In this document: positions 45,610 to 55,016 of the stretch, piece by piece
Numbering within the stretch: the stretch's first letter is position 1
Layout: every line of letters starts with the position of its first letter
Origin: Arcanobacterium phocae
GTDB taxonomy: Bacteria; Actinomycetota; Actinomycetes; Actinomycetales; Actinomycetaceae
Reading direction: 5' to 3'
Assembly (NCBI RefSeq): GCF_900105865.1
Contig: NZ_LT629804.1
Span: forward strand, 310,001 to 374,000
Length of the DNA stretch: 64,000 nt
The notes under the pieces: generated by a model
Databases searched by the model: none
Told to the model about the DNA's origin: nothing
The model's input: the letters and a program-made list of their open reading frames with translations, nothing else
Program-made: the position numbers and the translations under genes

Positions 45610-46926
45610 TTAGGCCTTTGAAATAAGGTCAACCAACTCGTCAATATTGGTAGCAAGGACTGACTGCGGGTAGATGAGGTCTGCCCCGTCCCATGAGATG
45701 CTAGCAACTGGTACGCCTTGTGCCGCGGCCTCCATGAGCTCATACGGATAGATAGTGGCAGCCATACTGATGAATACATCTATTTGTTCACAATACCTCT
45801 GCCAGCTCCCATCGAGTTCGCTAACCCTCTCATTAAGTTGCGGACATTGCTTAAGGCGTTCTTGCAAACTCCAGTATATTGCAAACGAATCATCATCTTT
45901 GCTATGCAACCGTGCTTGAGCCTGTTCCAAAGTAGGATAAAAACACAGCGAGGCATCTATCCCCCGAGCCAAGAGCTGCTCTACCACATCCAACGCCCCA
46001 TCCAAAGCAGACTCATTCCCATAGGCATGAGCAGACACCCCAATACGAATCTTCTCACCCAAGCTAGGAACACTAAGAGAAGACAGATCAAGAGACTGCA
46101 ACTGCTCAATAGGAGTGCCATGCATAAGTACAGGAGCGTTAATAATTCTCGGGTCATCTCCTAACTGATTCCGCAAAGCCACATACTGCTCAGGCATAGT
46201 ACAAATAAAACGATCAACCCGTTCCAGATCAACAGCTTCCCTCAGTAGCAAAACATCTTTATTGTAATCAACCTCAACATTAACTACGGTCCTATCCGAC
46301 AAAAACTCTATCGCTTGCTGAATATTTGAATAAGCCCCACCAAGATACACTTCCCGACTCAACAACAAACGCAGCTTATGCCATGACGTGAACTTGAAAA
46401 AATGGAATACGTTCTTTCGATACAGGCGAATATCCGCTAAATCTTGAGCCTGTAAAAACCAGCTTTCAACCCCCGCCTCAAGACCAGCTCTCCGAGCTTG
46501 ACGAGAAAGCACCCTAATTTCTTCACGGCCTTTCGAAACTAAATCATCCAGCCTACTAAACAGTTCAGCCTGCCGCTCACCCTCGGGCGCGACCACTACC
46601 GGAATCACCCCACAAGCCTGAGCTTGATCAAAGCCCTCCCAGCTAGTGTCTTCGCAAATAATCACATCCAACAAAGACCACGCAAAAGCCAAGTCCGCAT
46701 CATTTAACGCAACCTCGCCTTTAGGCATAATAATCCGATCACCAGGCAACACCTCAACCACATACCCAGTACCAGCCTTAACACCCCACCCCTGAACATC
46801 AGCCCACTGACGAGTAAAACCAGTCAACGAATCACCAACCACCCCCAACACCAAACCAGAACCAAACAACCCACACTCACGCTTCGTCCACGCCGGATCT
46901 AACCGCACGAAAAACAATTCACTCAT
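45610..46926 (-). CDS. glycosyltransferase-like (GT-B) protein
   Basis: A 438-residue soluble protein. The C-terminal half looks like the nucleotide-sugar domain of GT4-type enzymes: KIRIGVSAHAYGNESALDGA, CEQIDVFISMAATIYPYELM, EAAAQGVPVASISWDGADLI (about residues 393-430). The N-terminal half is weakly similar to the acceptor domain. The usual E-x7-E is only partly kept (YELMEAAAQG). Donor, acceptor and role are unknown. It opens the accessory region; the 220 bp upstream are AT-rich and hold no clear promoter. No strong Shine-Dalgarno is seen. Confidence 0.65.
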   Translation of the reverse strand: MSELFFVRLDPAWTKRECGLFGSGLVLGVVGDSLTGFTRQWADVQGWGVKAGTGYVVEVLPGDRIIMPKGEVALNDADLAFAWSLLDVIICEDTSWEGFDQAQACGVIPVVVAPEGERQAELFSRLDDLVSKGREEIRVLSRQARRAGLEAGVESWFLQAQDLADIRLYRKNVFHFFKFTSWHKLRLLLSREVYLGGAYSNIQQAIEFLSDRTVVNVEVDYNKDVLLLREAVDLERVDRFICTMPEQYVALRNQLGDDPRIINAPVLMHGTPIEQLQSLDLSSLSVPSLGEKIRIGVSAHAYGNESALDGALDVVEQLLARGIDASLCFYPTLEQAQARLHSKDDDSFAIYWSLQERLKQCPQLNERVSELDGSWQRYCEQIDVFISMAATIYPYELMEAAAQGVPVASISWDGADLIYPQSVLATNIDELVDLISKA

Positions 46927-47148
46927 AATAATTACCTAACAAAGACCAGCAGCTTTTACCAGAGAAGTTCATACCCTCACGGTTAATTTTTGCTAGCTTT
47001 CTCGTCATATCCGAACTGCTACCAGAATGTGTCACACTAGAGTTTTCAGAACAACACTTCCAGCATAGATCCAAAACTAGCAAAAGCCCTACACGATAAA
47101 TAAACTAATTTTATCGACATGCACATATGTATGATGTAAGGAACTGAG

Positions 47149-47610
47149 ATGGACACACCTGAGATTGAACCATTGAAACTACGCGAAATCACTCTTTTTG
47201 CACGCTATGAATACGTGAAACGTCTCCGCTTATTTCGCCGCGCGATCGCAATTATGGTTCTTGTCCCGGTAGCAACTATCGGGGAACGTGACATTGTTTT
47301 CGACTACCTCGAAATCGACTCTATAACACTAGAAGTACTCCTAGAATCTCCTCAGAATTTCATACTCGGCAGTGGACCCTTCTTTTGCGGGATCGATTTC
47401 CCTGATAGCTATATTGAAGAACTCGCCCAGAAAAACAATGTTGCCGCAGATAGCCTGATCATTTTCGACGGCGATGAAATCTACGCAACCATTTACGGCG
47501 ACGAAATCCCCGCACTACAATCATGGATGAGCAAAGCAAACGACCTCCTAGAAGACCCCACAACCACATCAAAAAACACTACAACAGACGCGAACGCGGA
47601 ACCCTCTTAG
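47149..47610 (+). CDS. hypothetical protein
   Basis: I do not recognise this 153-residue protein. One hydrophobic stretch (about 31-46, AIAIMVLVPVATIG) may be a buried strand or weak membrane helix; the rest is acidic and the last 25 residues are a Thr/Asn/Ser-rich tail. TAAGGAACTGAG gives a good ribosome binding site. The 3' end overlaps the convergent membrane protein gene by 32 bp. It lies in the accessory region between a glycosyltransferase and the RHS toxin operon. Confidence 0.65.
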   Translation: MDTPEIEPLKLREITLFARYEYVKRLRLFRRAIAIMVLVPVATIGERDIVFDYLEIDSITLEVLLESPQNFILGSGPFFCGIDFPDSYIEELAQKNNVAADSLIIFDGDEIYATIYGDEIPALQSWMSKANDLLEDPTTTSKNTTTDANAEPS

Positions 47611-47959
47611 GCTTAGAATCCTCTTTCGGCGGCAACAACGACGTACCTACTGCGGCACCTAAAATTCCAGAAATAAGCCATAGAGCACCAAGTAGTCTAT
47701 TATGTGCTATCCAGATAAAAAATATATCTGGCAAAAGAATCAGTAAAATAAGCCAAAGCGCAAAATGTTTTATATGAGGAATGAAAAATCCGTAAATCGC
47801 CAATAAAGCGAATGCTGCTAAATCAACTAAAATATATACCTTGGAAACCACTATCCCACGGACAAGAGCAGGAAGAAAAGAAAAGATAATCCAAATACTA
47901 AAGAAAAACAGTACGTCTTTATACGTATTCTTATTAAGAGTAGGACGCTCCATTACCAT
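47579..47959 (-). CDS. small four-helix membrane protein, candidate immunity protein
   Basis: A 126-residue protein with about four hydrophobic helices (residues 16-36, 41-60, 63-81, 87-108) and a basic tail. I recognise no family. It is the last gene of a chain below the RHS toxin: toxin, 392-residue membrane protein, 38-codon ORF, this gene, each overlapping or nearly overlapping the next. AAAGGAATT precedes the ATG at 47959; a second ATG two codons later is better spaced. In polymorphic-toxin loci such trailing small membrane proteins are often immunity proteins; this is inference. Confidence 0.6.
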   Translation of the reverse strand: MVMERPTLNKNTYKDVLFFFSIWIIFSFLPALVRGIVVSKVYILVDLAAFALLAIYGFFIPHIKHFALWLILLILLPDIFFIWIAHNRLLGALWLISGILGAAVGTSLLPPKEDSKPKRVPRSRLL

Positions 47960-48069
47960 AATTCCTTTAGAGCCGAAAAAAGACTACCCACGCCCATAGC
48001 TACACCTTCCGACATAACAGTTGCAGAAGACCCCCGCGATGATAGAGCCCTTAAAAACGTGAATATCAC
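47953..48069 (-). CDS. 38-codon coupled small ORF
   Basis: A GTG at 48069 overlaps the stop of the upstream membrane-protein gene (GTGA), and the frame runs 38 codons to a TAA at 47953, ending 7 bp inside the next gene. The peptide starts VIFTFLRALSSRGSSATVMS and ends with a possible amphipathic helix (MGVGSLFSALKELW). No family is recognised. It may be a real coupled peptide or the degraded end of a gene; the perfect stop/start coupling on both sides argues for translation. Confidence 0.4.
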   Translation of the reverse strand: MIFTFLRALSSRGSSATVMSEGVAMGVGSLFSALKELW

Positions 48070-49244
48070 CATTTGAAGCAGAACGTACCGATCGTACTCG
48101 GCGTATCACTAGGAAAAACCGCTACCGGTGGAGCCAAAACAGAAGCAGGATTACTAAAAAATTGGTCAATCAACTCCGAAGTCAAACCAGCAGTCTTCTT
48201 CCTCGCATCATCCCAATCAGTCGGATTCCAACGCCGCAACCCCACCATCCTCGTAGAAACCAAAGCCGGATAACACTGATACCAACCACCAAAAGGAGCC
48301 CCCACCGCCCCACGATGAAGCACCGCACTACGAAACGAAGCAGACAGATTCGCACCCAAAAGCGGATAAATATGCCGATACCAACCACTAATCACATGAT
48401 GCCAAAACACCCGGCCATCTATCCCCACCATCACAATCTCATACCGATTCCTACCAATCACCCGCGCCCACAAACACGCAAACGGACCATACTTAGCCAC
48501 AGTCCGCTGCACAAACTGATACCCACGATGATTACCAATCAAAAAACCGACCAATGCACCCCCACTCCACGACCAGATAATCCAGGGGGACACATAATCA
48601 CGTAATGCCAACGCAATCGGCAAAGTCACACCAAACCCAACCCAAAACATCACCACATTCCACACAACGTTAGGTAACCTCACCAACGTCGCATAATACA
48701 AACACAACAAAGCAAACGTCACAGCCGGAACCACCTTAAACCAGCTCTCGGCCTGACACGTAGGAACAACCACCCCAATCACCGACAAAACCAACGTTAA
48801 AACCCACTCAACCAACATAAACTTCGACAAATCCGGCGCAGAAGGAACCCCCATATCACGCTTACCACGCCAATCATGAACCATCTCAAACCACAACGCA
48901 GACAAACACCTACGCCGTAAAACCTCATCATCAAGTTCCAACGCATAAATCAACATATCAACATACGAACGCGGATCAACCTCAGAAAAAACCGCATCAG
49001 ACAAGAAAATCCTCACATACCGCAAATTCTTCCGAGCCCTAAACCTATCCCCCGCCCGCAAAGCATCCAACACCTCATCAAAAAGACCTTGAACCTTCAC
49101 CTCATCAAAATTCAACCGACCAGCACCCAACCGAGCAAACCACCACTGCCCCAACACCGGATGAACCGCCCGATACTGCAACCGAGCACACTCAACCATC
49201 ACCCGCTCAACACACACAATCTCCAACCCAAACTCACTCACCAT
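48066..49244 (-). CDS. hypothetical membrane protein downstream of the RHS toxin
   Basis: A 392-residue protein. Residues 1-125 are helical and cytosolic (FDEVLDALRAGDRFRARKNL, YVDMLIYALELDDEVLRRRC); four to five membrane helices occupy about 135-235; the C-terminal 155 residues are soluble and Trp/Tyr-rich. I recognise no domain. I start at the ATG at 49244 (MVSEFG), preceded by GGGGTG; the frame is open to 49280. It overlaps the RHS toxin stop by 11 bp, so the two are translationally coupled. Position makes it the first candidate for immunity or toxin export help. Confidence 0.6.
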   Translation of the reverse strand: MVSEFGLEIVCVERVMVECARLQYRAVHPVLGQWWFARLGAGRLNFDEVKVQGLFDEVLDALRAGDRFRARKNLRYVRIFLSDAVFSEVDPRSYVDMLIYALELDDEVLRRRCLSALWFEMVHDWRGKRDMGVPSAPDLSKFMLVEWVLTLVLSVIGVVVPTCQAESWFKVVPAVTFALLCLYYATLVRLPNVVWNVVMFWVGFGVTLPIALALRDYVSPWIIWSWSGGALVGFLIGNHRGYQFVQRTVAKYGPFACLWARVIGRNRYEIVMVGIDGRVFWHHVISGWYRHIYPLLGANLSASFRSAVLHRGAVGAPFGGWYQCYPALVSTRMVGLRRWNPTDWDDARKKTAGLTSELIDQFFSNPASVLAPPVAVFPSDTPSTIGTFCFKW

Positions 49245-52200
49245 GAAACACCCCAAACGGCAAATCGATATTCCTAACATCTCTACTAATCACTGGAGAA
49301 TCGGGCGAAGCCTGATAAGAGAAAGTCACAATCTCTCTCCCCTTTTCCCATTTATCAACATTCACAGACTTTACTGAACCAGTATGAAGGTAATCCTCAC
49401 CCAGAGCATAGATACTATCTGGAGCAAGCGTAGAGGTACGCGGGTCATAACCGAAATTAGGTTTCCTTATAAAATCATCAATCTTATCTTCCACAGCGTT
49501 ATTAAAAGAGTACGGTGAAAGTCCATACAAGGGCCCATACCGGTTCATTCCTCTAGTCTCAATTCCCACCACACCTGAACGCGTGATCAACGCAGTGGGT
49601 GAAAACAAGGCACCCTTAACCTCTTCACCAAAAGAACCCGTCTGTATACCAAACGCATCTTTTATAGGCTTCTCAACAACCGTGCTAACCACATCTTCAG
49701 CGCTCTCTTTCAAGAACTTAGAACCATACACAATAGGCTTTTGCAACAATTTCCGGCCATTTTCACCCAGATTCTGGAACAGCTTTTGAGACCCTGCATT
49801 TAGACTGGTCTTCGCAATCAAAGGAGAAAGAAACTTCATTCCTGCCCCAACCCCTGTACCAACCAACGTAGTAATTCCAACACTAATCCAATCTACGGTT
49901 CCACCATTGAGTTGTTGGAAGGTAGCATCAACACCAGCACCAAACAGTGCTGCGCCAGCTGGCCCGCCAATACCTGTGAACATTATTACCCCACCTGCAA
50001 CCATCAGCCCAAGACCAGCTAGAGTGTTCCAACTCCAAAAGTTCTCTTTCGCGCGAGTGAAAAAGCTCCTCTGGTCAATCGTTTGTGAGTAGGCCTGCAT
50101 TTGTTGGTCAGTTACGGGTTTGAGACCATAAGGATCAGATAGGTTAAGCGGATTATTAGCAGCATAATTATAAGGACTAGTCTCCCACACAACACCAGCC
50201 GGAGCAGATAATGGATCTTGAGAAAGAAAGCTCACGGTAGCCGAGTCGTAGATCCTCGCCCCCATCCAATCAAGCCCATTAATACGCAAACTAGCCCCAG
50301 CAAGACTCACCCCATCTGGCAACAACCCCGTAAGATACTCCGGACTGGCTCCGGTAAAAGTGTAAGGATTTAACACGCTAGTAGAAGCATTCGGCCGCCA
50401 ACCATGGGCTTCCTGATATTCACTTTTCAAAGAGGTACTATCCGGAGTGAGGTATTGGCCTCCAGGCAGACTAAGAACCGGATCTAAACCAATACCCGTT
50501 ACCGCTGGCATCACGCTAGCATAATCCCACTCAATACTGGCGTCATTAATACCAGTAAGGTATCCAAGCGCATCCACTATTAAACGTTTAGTATCGGCTA
50601 GCATATCCGGACCAGTGAAATTAACACTTTCCAGAAAGCCGTTTAAACCCCACGTGTAGGTAGTGGACTGCCCCAGCGAGTTTTCTTGACTGGTTCTTTG
50701 CCCAATCTTGTTATAAGTGTAAACAGTCTCTACCGCACCAACCCCATCATTGCTACCAACAGTAGTAGTGGTGTAGGTTAACTGCGAGGCTTGGTTATAT
50801 GTGAAAAACTCGCTAACTGCTTCACTACCAGAACGGTATGTACTAGTAGTTAAACGCCCACTTTTATCGTAAATCCACCGACGCGATTGCCCACTACTAG
50901 TTCGCATGCTCGTTAACTGGTTGGCCTCATCATAGGAATACTCAATCATTTCCGAGACAGTTTTCACGCTTGCCACTCGCCCAAAAGCATCACGGCTAAT
51001 CAGAGTAACATCCTGGGCCTCACCAGGTTTTTCAGTGGCATGCTTAGTAACGAAACCATTATCCCACACCCACTCGTGCGAACTATCACCGGCTTTGATA
51101 TGTGTAAGATTCCCGGCTTTATCGTATGAGAAGAATGCCTGACCCAGCAAAGGATGATCAATACTAGCTAGCTGCCTGCTAACGTCGTACTCATAACGGG
51201 TCTCAATTCCTAGCTCGCTCACATACTTAACACGCTGACCGTCCTTATTGTAAAACCACTCAGCCTTACGCCTACCGCCGTCGTTACTAAACGTGGTTTT
51301 ACTAGCTAACTGTCCTAGCCGAGTATAAACAAGCGTATGGGTGAGCGGATCAGAACTTTCGGCGTTAGTGTAATCAAATAACGTGATAGTGCGACTGAGC
51401 ATATCAGTTTCTACTTTGAATAACAGCCGCCCATTAGCATAGGCCTCACTCAAGCGCCCGTTAGTATCATAAGCATAAGTAAAACTAGTACCCTGAGCAT
51501 CCACCATAGCGTGAACTCGGCCAGCTTTATCATACTCAGCTCTAGTAGTGTTACCTAACGGGTCTACTACCTGGATCAGATTACCTGCCTGATCATAAGC
51601 ATAAGTATGTATCCCGCCAGCGGGATTAACCATTCGAACAAGCCTGCCTACAGCATCGTACTCATACCGGCTAGCTCCGCCCAACCCGTTAATAGCCTTA
51701 ATAAGTTGCCCTGCCTTATCGTATGTAAACCAACGCGGGCCACCGAGACTATCGCGCGTGAAAATCAACCGCCCAGCTTTATCATATTTGCGTTCTACAA
51801 CACCTTGGCCTGGCACAACAGCTTTTACGAGTCTACCCACTTTATCGTAAACATAGCTCGATTCATCCCCTACCGGGTTAATCACTTTGATCAAACGAGA
51901 ATCCGCGTCATACTCACACCGATATATTCCCCCATTTGGAGCAATAACAGTAGCTAGCCTGCCGCACACATCATATGTGTAACTCGTGACCAACCCCTGC
52001 GCAGAGGCATGAGCAACCACCCGGCCGGCAAGATCACGGGTCAGGATAGTTAAACCACCATCAGTATCAAGGAACTCCACTGGCTGACCAGCCCGGTTAT
52101 AAGTGACAATCTCCGCATCCCCAGATATATCAACAGTCTTCACCGGACGCCCGAACTCGTCAAACTCCACAACCCCATCAGTCTTACCCGAACTATCATA

Positions 52201-54246
52201 GCTAGCTATCCGACCAATAATGGGACTACCAGTAACTGTGGCCTTAACTCCTTCCGGATCAACCACACCCGCAAAATTTCCCAACTTATCCCACTGATAA
52301 GTCCAGCTACTACCAGAGGGGTCTGTGAAAGACTTCAGCCGCGAAAGCCCATCATACGTAAAAGCATACTCAGCCCCATCAGGAAGCTTGATGGCTTGCA
52401 CATTGCCCAAATCATCAAACTCTTGAACCGTGGCCCGACCTAACCCGTCAACGGCTTTAACTAGCTTGCCGTGCGGCCCATACTCAAAAGATTGTACTGC
52501 ACCGATTGGATCAGTATTCTTCACCAACCGACCGGCCTTATCGTAGTGATAGGTCCACTCTCCGCCTTCAGCATCAACCATTTTCTCAAGTAGCCCTGCA
52601 GAACTGTAGGAAAACTCAGTAACAAAACCCAGTGGACTAATTGTCTTAACCACATGACCTGCCGCATCGCGTTCCATGGACGCAACAGCTCCCTGACCGT
52701 TAACTACTGAGATCAAATCGCCATGAACATCATAATCGAACCCGAGTCGCACACCTTCTGGATCAACCACCGAAACTAACAAGCCATCACGCCAGACAAG
52801 CTCACTAACCCCGCCGAGTGGATCAACAATCCGGCACGGATTCAAACACGTATCATCAGCATACTCGTAGCTAACTGTTCCTCCAACACTATTAGAAACC
52901 TCTACGATGCGATCAAACTCGTCCCATTTATAAGACACGTACGCTTTAGACGGCAACACCTCACGCACCAGACGGGAACGCTCATCATACAAACGCACCC
53001 GTTGATTGCCGTCCCGGTCCCGAACCATCACAAGGTTATCCCACCGGTCATAAGACATCGATTGACGCTGATCGTCACTATCAATCACGCCCACCGTATG
53101 ACCATAGGCATTCGCTATCCACGTATTCGCCCGACCCCCATCGCCGTCGCTAACGACAGTGATATTGCCAGGCAAGTAAACATACTTGACCCGTCGACCA
53201 AACTCCGTAACCTGGCTAGTCACCCGCCCCTTGTTATCGTAAACGTTCACGCACTCAACCACGCCAGCAGCATCCACCACCTGCGTGATCAGCAAACCAT
53301 CCCAGACATACTCACGCGAACCAGAAAGACCATCGACCCGAACTAGCCGAGACTGAGCATCATAAACATAACAAACCTCACGCCCATCATCACTGCCCAC
53401 CCGCTCAACCAGGCCATCAGACGTATACGAGATCTTCATGGATCGGCCACGCTCGCTCAAGATTCCAACAACAAATCCGGCATCATCACGATCCACGAAT
53501 AAACCACTACCCGCACCTCGAGACTCACCCAGCCACATACCAGTCTCGGTAAAGTACCATTGCCCGCCAGCATTATCAGATACCAGCCACACAATCGCAT
53601 CCACACCAACGATGTTCGCAATCTGATCCTTTAACCACCCATTACGAACAGTATCTACACCAGTACGACATACCCAGAAACTGTCACGCACAGCCCGAAC
53701 CAGACCATCACCAACCAACCCAAAAGGCACTAAACGTCCATCAGCCATCACCCAGCCGACATGCTCATCGTCGTCCAACTCCAAGACCTGATCCAATACA
53801 CTAGACCACCCTGGACCAAATACTCCACCACGCCCATTCAACGAGCCCACCGAGTTATACAACCGTGACAAACCCAAACCTGCAGCTGAACCAACAAAGC
53901 TCAAATCCAACTCAGGCTCCACAAAATTACCAGTCGCACTATTCACCGGATCCTCAATATAGCCGGTCTTCGGATCAATACCAGCCATAGTCGGGGAGGA
54001 AATATCAAGATCTTCACGGACACAATCAACATTATATGACTGAAGGACCTGACTGATTGCCTGATCCGACAAGCTAGCAATTCCACTACCAGAACCAGCC
54101 GACGCGAACGCCTCCCCAACCACACGCAACCAGTTCACATCATTCTCATTTAAGCTGATCCACCTATCTAGTTGATGAAACACGTCATTAACTTGAATCA
54201 AACCATAGCGGCATTGGTCAGTGAACGCCTCATAACAATTAGCCAA
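49234..54246 (-). CDS. YD/RHS repeat polymorphic toxin, main part, separated from its N-terminus by a TAG
   Basis: A 1670-residue RHS protein. After an N-terminal region comes DUF6531-like PVNSATGNFVEPELDLSF, then a long array of YD repeats (about 53900-50130, for example YEYDAVGRLVRMVNPAGGIH), then the core end YNYAANNPLNLSDPYGLKPV. About 295 residues follow: a hydrophobic pre-toxin segment (LAGLGLMVAGGVIMFTGIGG) and an unrecognised C-terminal domain. No ATG or GTG lies between the in-frame TAG at 54493-54495 and the first usable TTG (54246), and no Shine-Dalgarno precedes that TTG. The frame from the 101-residue WXG100-like gene at 54798 is the same and otherwise open. So this is most likely the rest of one 1850-residue protein. 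Confidence 0.85.
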   Translation of the reverse strand: MANCYEAFTDQCRYGLIQVNDVFHQLDRWISLNENDVNWLRVVGEAFASAGSGSGIASLSDQAISQVLQSYNVDCVREDLDISSPTMAGIDPKTGYIEDPVNSATGNFVEPELDLSFVGSAAGLGLSRLYNSVGSLNGRGGVFGPGWSSVLDQVLELDDDEHVGWVMADGRLVPFGLVGDGLVRAVRDSFWVCRTGVDTVRNGWLKDQIANIVGVDAIVWLVSDNAGGQWYFTETGMWLGESRGAGSGLFVDRDDAGFVVGILSERGRSMKISYTSDGLVERVGSDDGREVCYVYDAQSRLVRVDGLSGSREYVWDGLLITQVVDAAGVVECVNVYDNKGRVTSQVTEFGRRVKYVYLPGNITVVSDGDGGRANTWIANAYGHTVGVIDSDDQRQSMSYDRWDNLVMVRDRDGNQRVRLYDERSRLVREVLPSKAYVSYKWDEFDRIVEVSNSVGGTVSYEYADDTCLNPCRIVDPLGGVSELVWRDGLLVSVVDPEGVRLGFDYDVHGDLISVVNGQGAVASMERDAAGHVVKTISPLGFVTEFSYSSAGLLEKMVDAEGGEWTYHYDKAGRLVKNTDPIGAVQSFEYGPHGKLVKAVDGLGRATVQEFDDLGNVQAIKLPDGAEYAFTYDGLSRLKSFTDPSGSSWTYQWDKLGNFAGVVDPEGVKATVTGSPIIGRIASYDSSGKTDGVVEFDEFGRPVKTVDISGDAEIVTYNRAGQPVEFLDTDGGLTILTRDLAGRVVAHASAQGLVTSYTYDVCGRLATVIAPNGGIYRCEYDADSRLIKVINPVGDESSYVYDKVGRLVKAVVPGQGVVERKYDKAGRLIFTRDSLGGPRWFTYDKAGQLIKAINGLGGASRYEYDAVGRLVRMVNPAGGIHTYAYDQAGNLIQVVDPLGNTTRAEYDKAGRVHAMVDAQGTSFTYAYDTNGRLSEAYANGRLLFKVETDMLSRTITLFDYTNAESSDPLTHTLVYTRLGQLASKTTFSNDGGRRKAEWFYNKDGQRVKYVSELGIETRYEYDVSRQLASIDHPLLGQAFFSYDKAGNLTHIKAGDSSHEWVWDNGFVTKHATEKPGEAQDVTLISRDAFGRVASVKTVSEMIEYSYDEANQLTSMRTSSGQSRRWIYDKSGRLTTSTYRSGSEAVSEFFTYNQASQLTYTTTTVGSNDGVGAVETVYTYNKIGQRTSQENSLGQSTTYTWGLNGFLESVNFTGPDMLADTKRLIVDALGYLTGINDASIEWDYASVMPAVTGIGLDPVLSLPGGQYLTPDSTSLKSEYQEAHGWRPNASTSVLNPYTFTGASPEYLTGLLPDGVSLAGASLRINGLDWMGARIYDSATVSFLSQDPLSAPAGVVWETSPYNYAANNPLNLSDPYGLKPVTDQQMQAYSQTIDQRSFFTRAKENFWSWNTLAGLGLMVAGGVIMFTGIGGPAGAALFGAGVDATFQQLNGGTVDWISVGITTLVGTGVGAGMKFLSPLIAKTSLNAGSQKLFQNLGENGRKLLQKPIVYGSKFLKESAEDVVSTVVEKPIKDAFGIQTGSFGEEVKGALFSPTALITRSGVVGIETRGMNRYGPLYGLSPYSFNNAVEDKIDDFIRKPNFGYDPRTSTLAPDSIYALGEDYLHTGSVKSVNVDKWEKGREIVTFSYQASPDSPVISRDVRNIDLPFGVFHGE

Positions 54247-54492
54247 AACAGAACCACGAATAAGGTTCGTACTAGCCTCACGTAAATTACTCGAAGCACT
54301 GAGTAAATTTTCTGGAATCGCACTAGAGACTCCACCAGCTGGCCCTTTTCCAAGCTCCTGCTGACGATTATTGGCTACACTCGCAGTGATAGACAGTACC
54401 GGCGGATCAGCCGGCGGTAAATGTGGCGGTTCTTCCTGGCCAACCAGCCAATCCCACCCTTTTTCCCACCAATTATCGTGCCGAGCAAAATA

Positions 54493-54495
54493 CTA
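54493..54495 (-). other. single in-frame TAG splitting the WXG100/RHS gene
   Basis: The stop of the small gene lies in the same frame as the RHS gene. The 82 codons between it and 54246 are open and read as a protein (YFARHDNWWEKGWDWLVGQE and a Pro-rich linker, then LLSASSNLREASTNLIRGS). One substitution, such as CAG or GAG to TAG, explains the split; readthrough or a sequencing error are alternatives. Confidence 0.8.
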
Positions 54496-54798
54496 ACGAA
54501 CTAACCGTCTACGCTGATTCTCTTTAGCTGCTTGTTCTTTTACATATTCAACTTGACTAGCTATCTTCGTTAAAGCTTCCCGTAAAGCCTGACCATCATA
54601 AGAACAAACCCGCATATTATGCGCAAATACAGTAGAAAAATAACCAGCAAAGCTAGTTGACGCTAGGCTCTCGGCACCTACACGAGTAGACTCGAAATTA
54701 AAAAGAAACGCAACAGCCTTGTGCAACAAATCAATAAAATCATCAGCCGCAGCATTACTAAACCGAACAGAGCTTTCGTACTCGCCAAAATTTACCAT
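54493..54798 (-). CDS. WXG100-like N-terminal piece of the RHS toxin
   Basis: A 101-residue helical protein resembling ESX/WXG100 type VII secretion substrates. Two long helices (about 12-45 and 62-97) flank a turn FAGYFSTVF where a W-x-G is usual; FAG is a variant. The last helix is charged (VEYVKEQAAKENQRRR). GAGGAAATCA precedes the ATG at 54798. It ends in a TAG in the same frame as the RHS gene, so it is probably the secretion-signal domain of that toxin rather than a separate protein. No type VII secretion genes are in the window. Confidence 0.7.
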   Translation of the reverse strand: MVNFGEYESSVRFSNAAADDFIDLLHKAVAFLFNFESTRVGAESLASTSFAGYFSTVFAHNMRVCSYDGQALREALTKIASQVEYVKEQAAKENQRRRLVR

Positions 54799-55016
54799 TG
54801 ATTTCCTCGTTCACATTCCAATACCAGCAAATGCACTAAAAATCTTTTCAGAAAAAAGAATAACACGTCTTAATTACCGTAAAGGAAATTCACCATTACA
54901 TTACTCTTTTTGCATATAAATCGCACTTAACTATGATTCATGCTAATTGACATGGAAGTGACAGTTTTTTATCATAAAAGAGCAGGAATTGTCACTGCCC
55001 CCAGACAACAAAGGAG

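Noticed and set aside
48162..48605. 147-codon plus-strand frame rich in His/Pro/Thr
   Set aside because: Shadow of the 392-residue membrane protein on the other strand; composition reflects its codon bias.
50130..53900. Many regularly spaced similar segments on the minus strand
   Set aside because: They look like a repeat array at DNA level, but they are degenerate YD codon repeats of the RHS protein, not CRISPR repeats with unique spacers.
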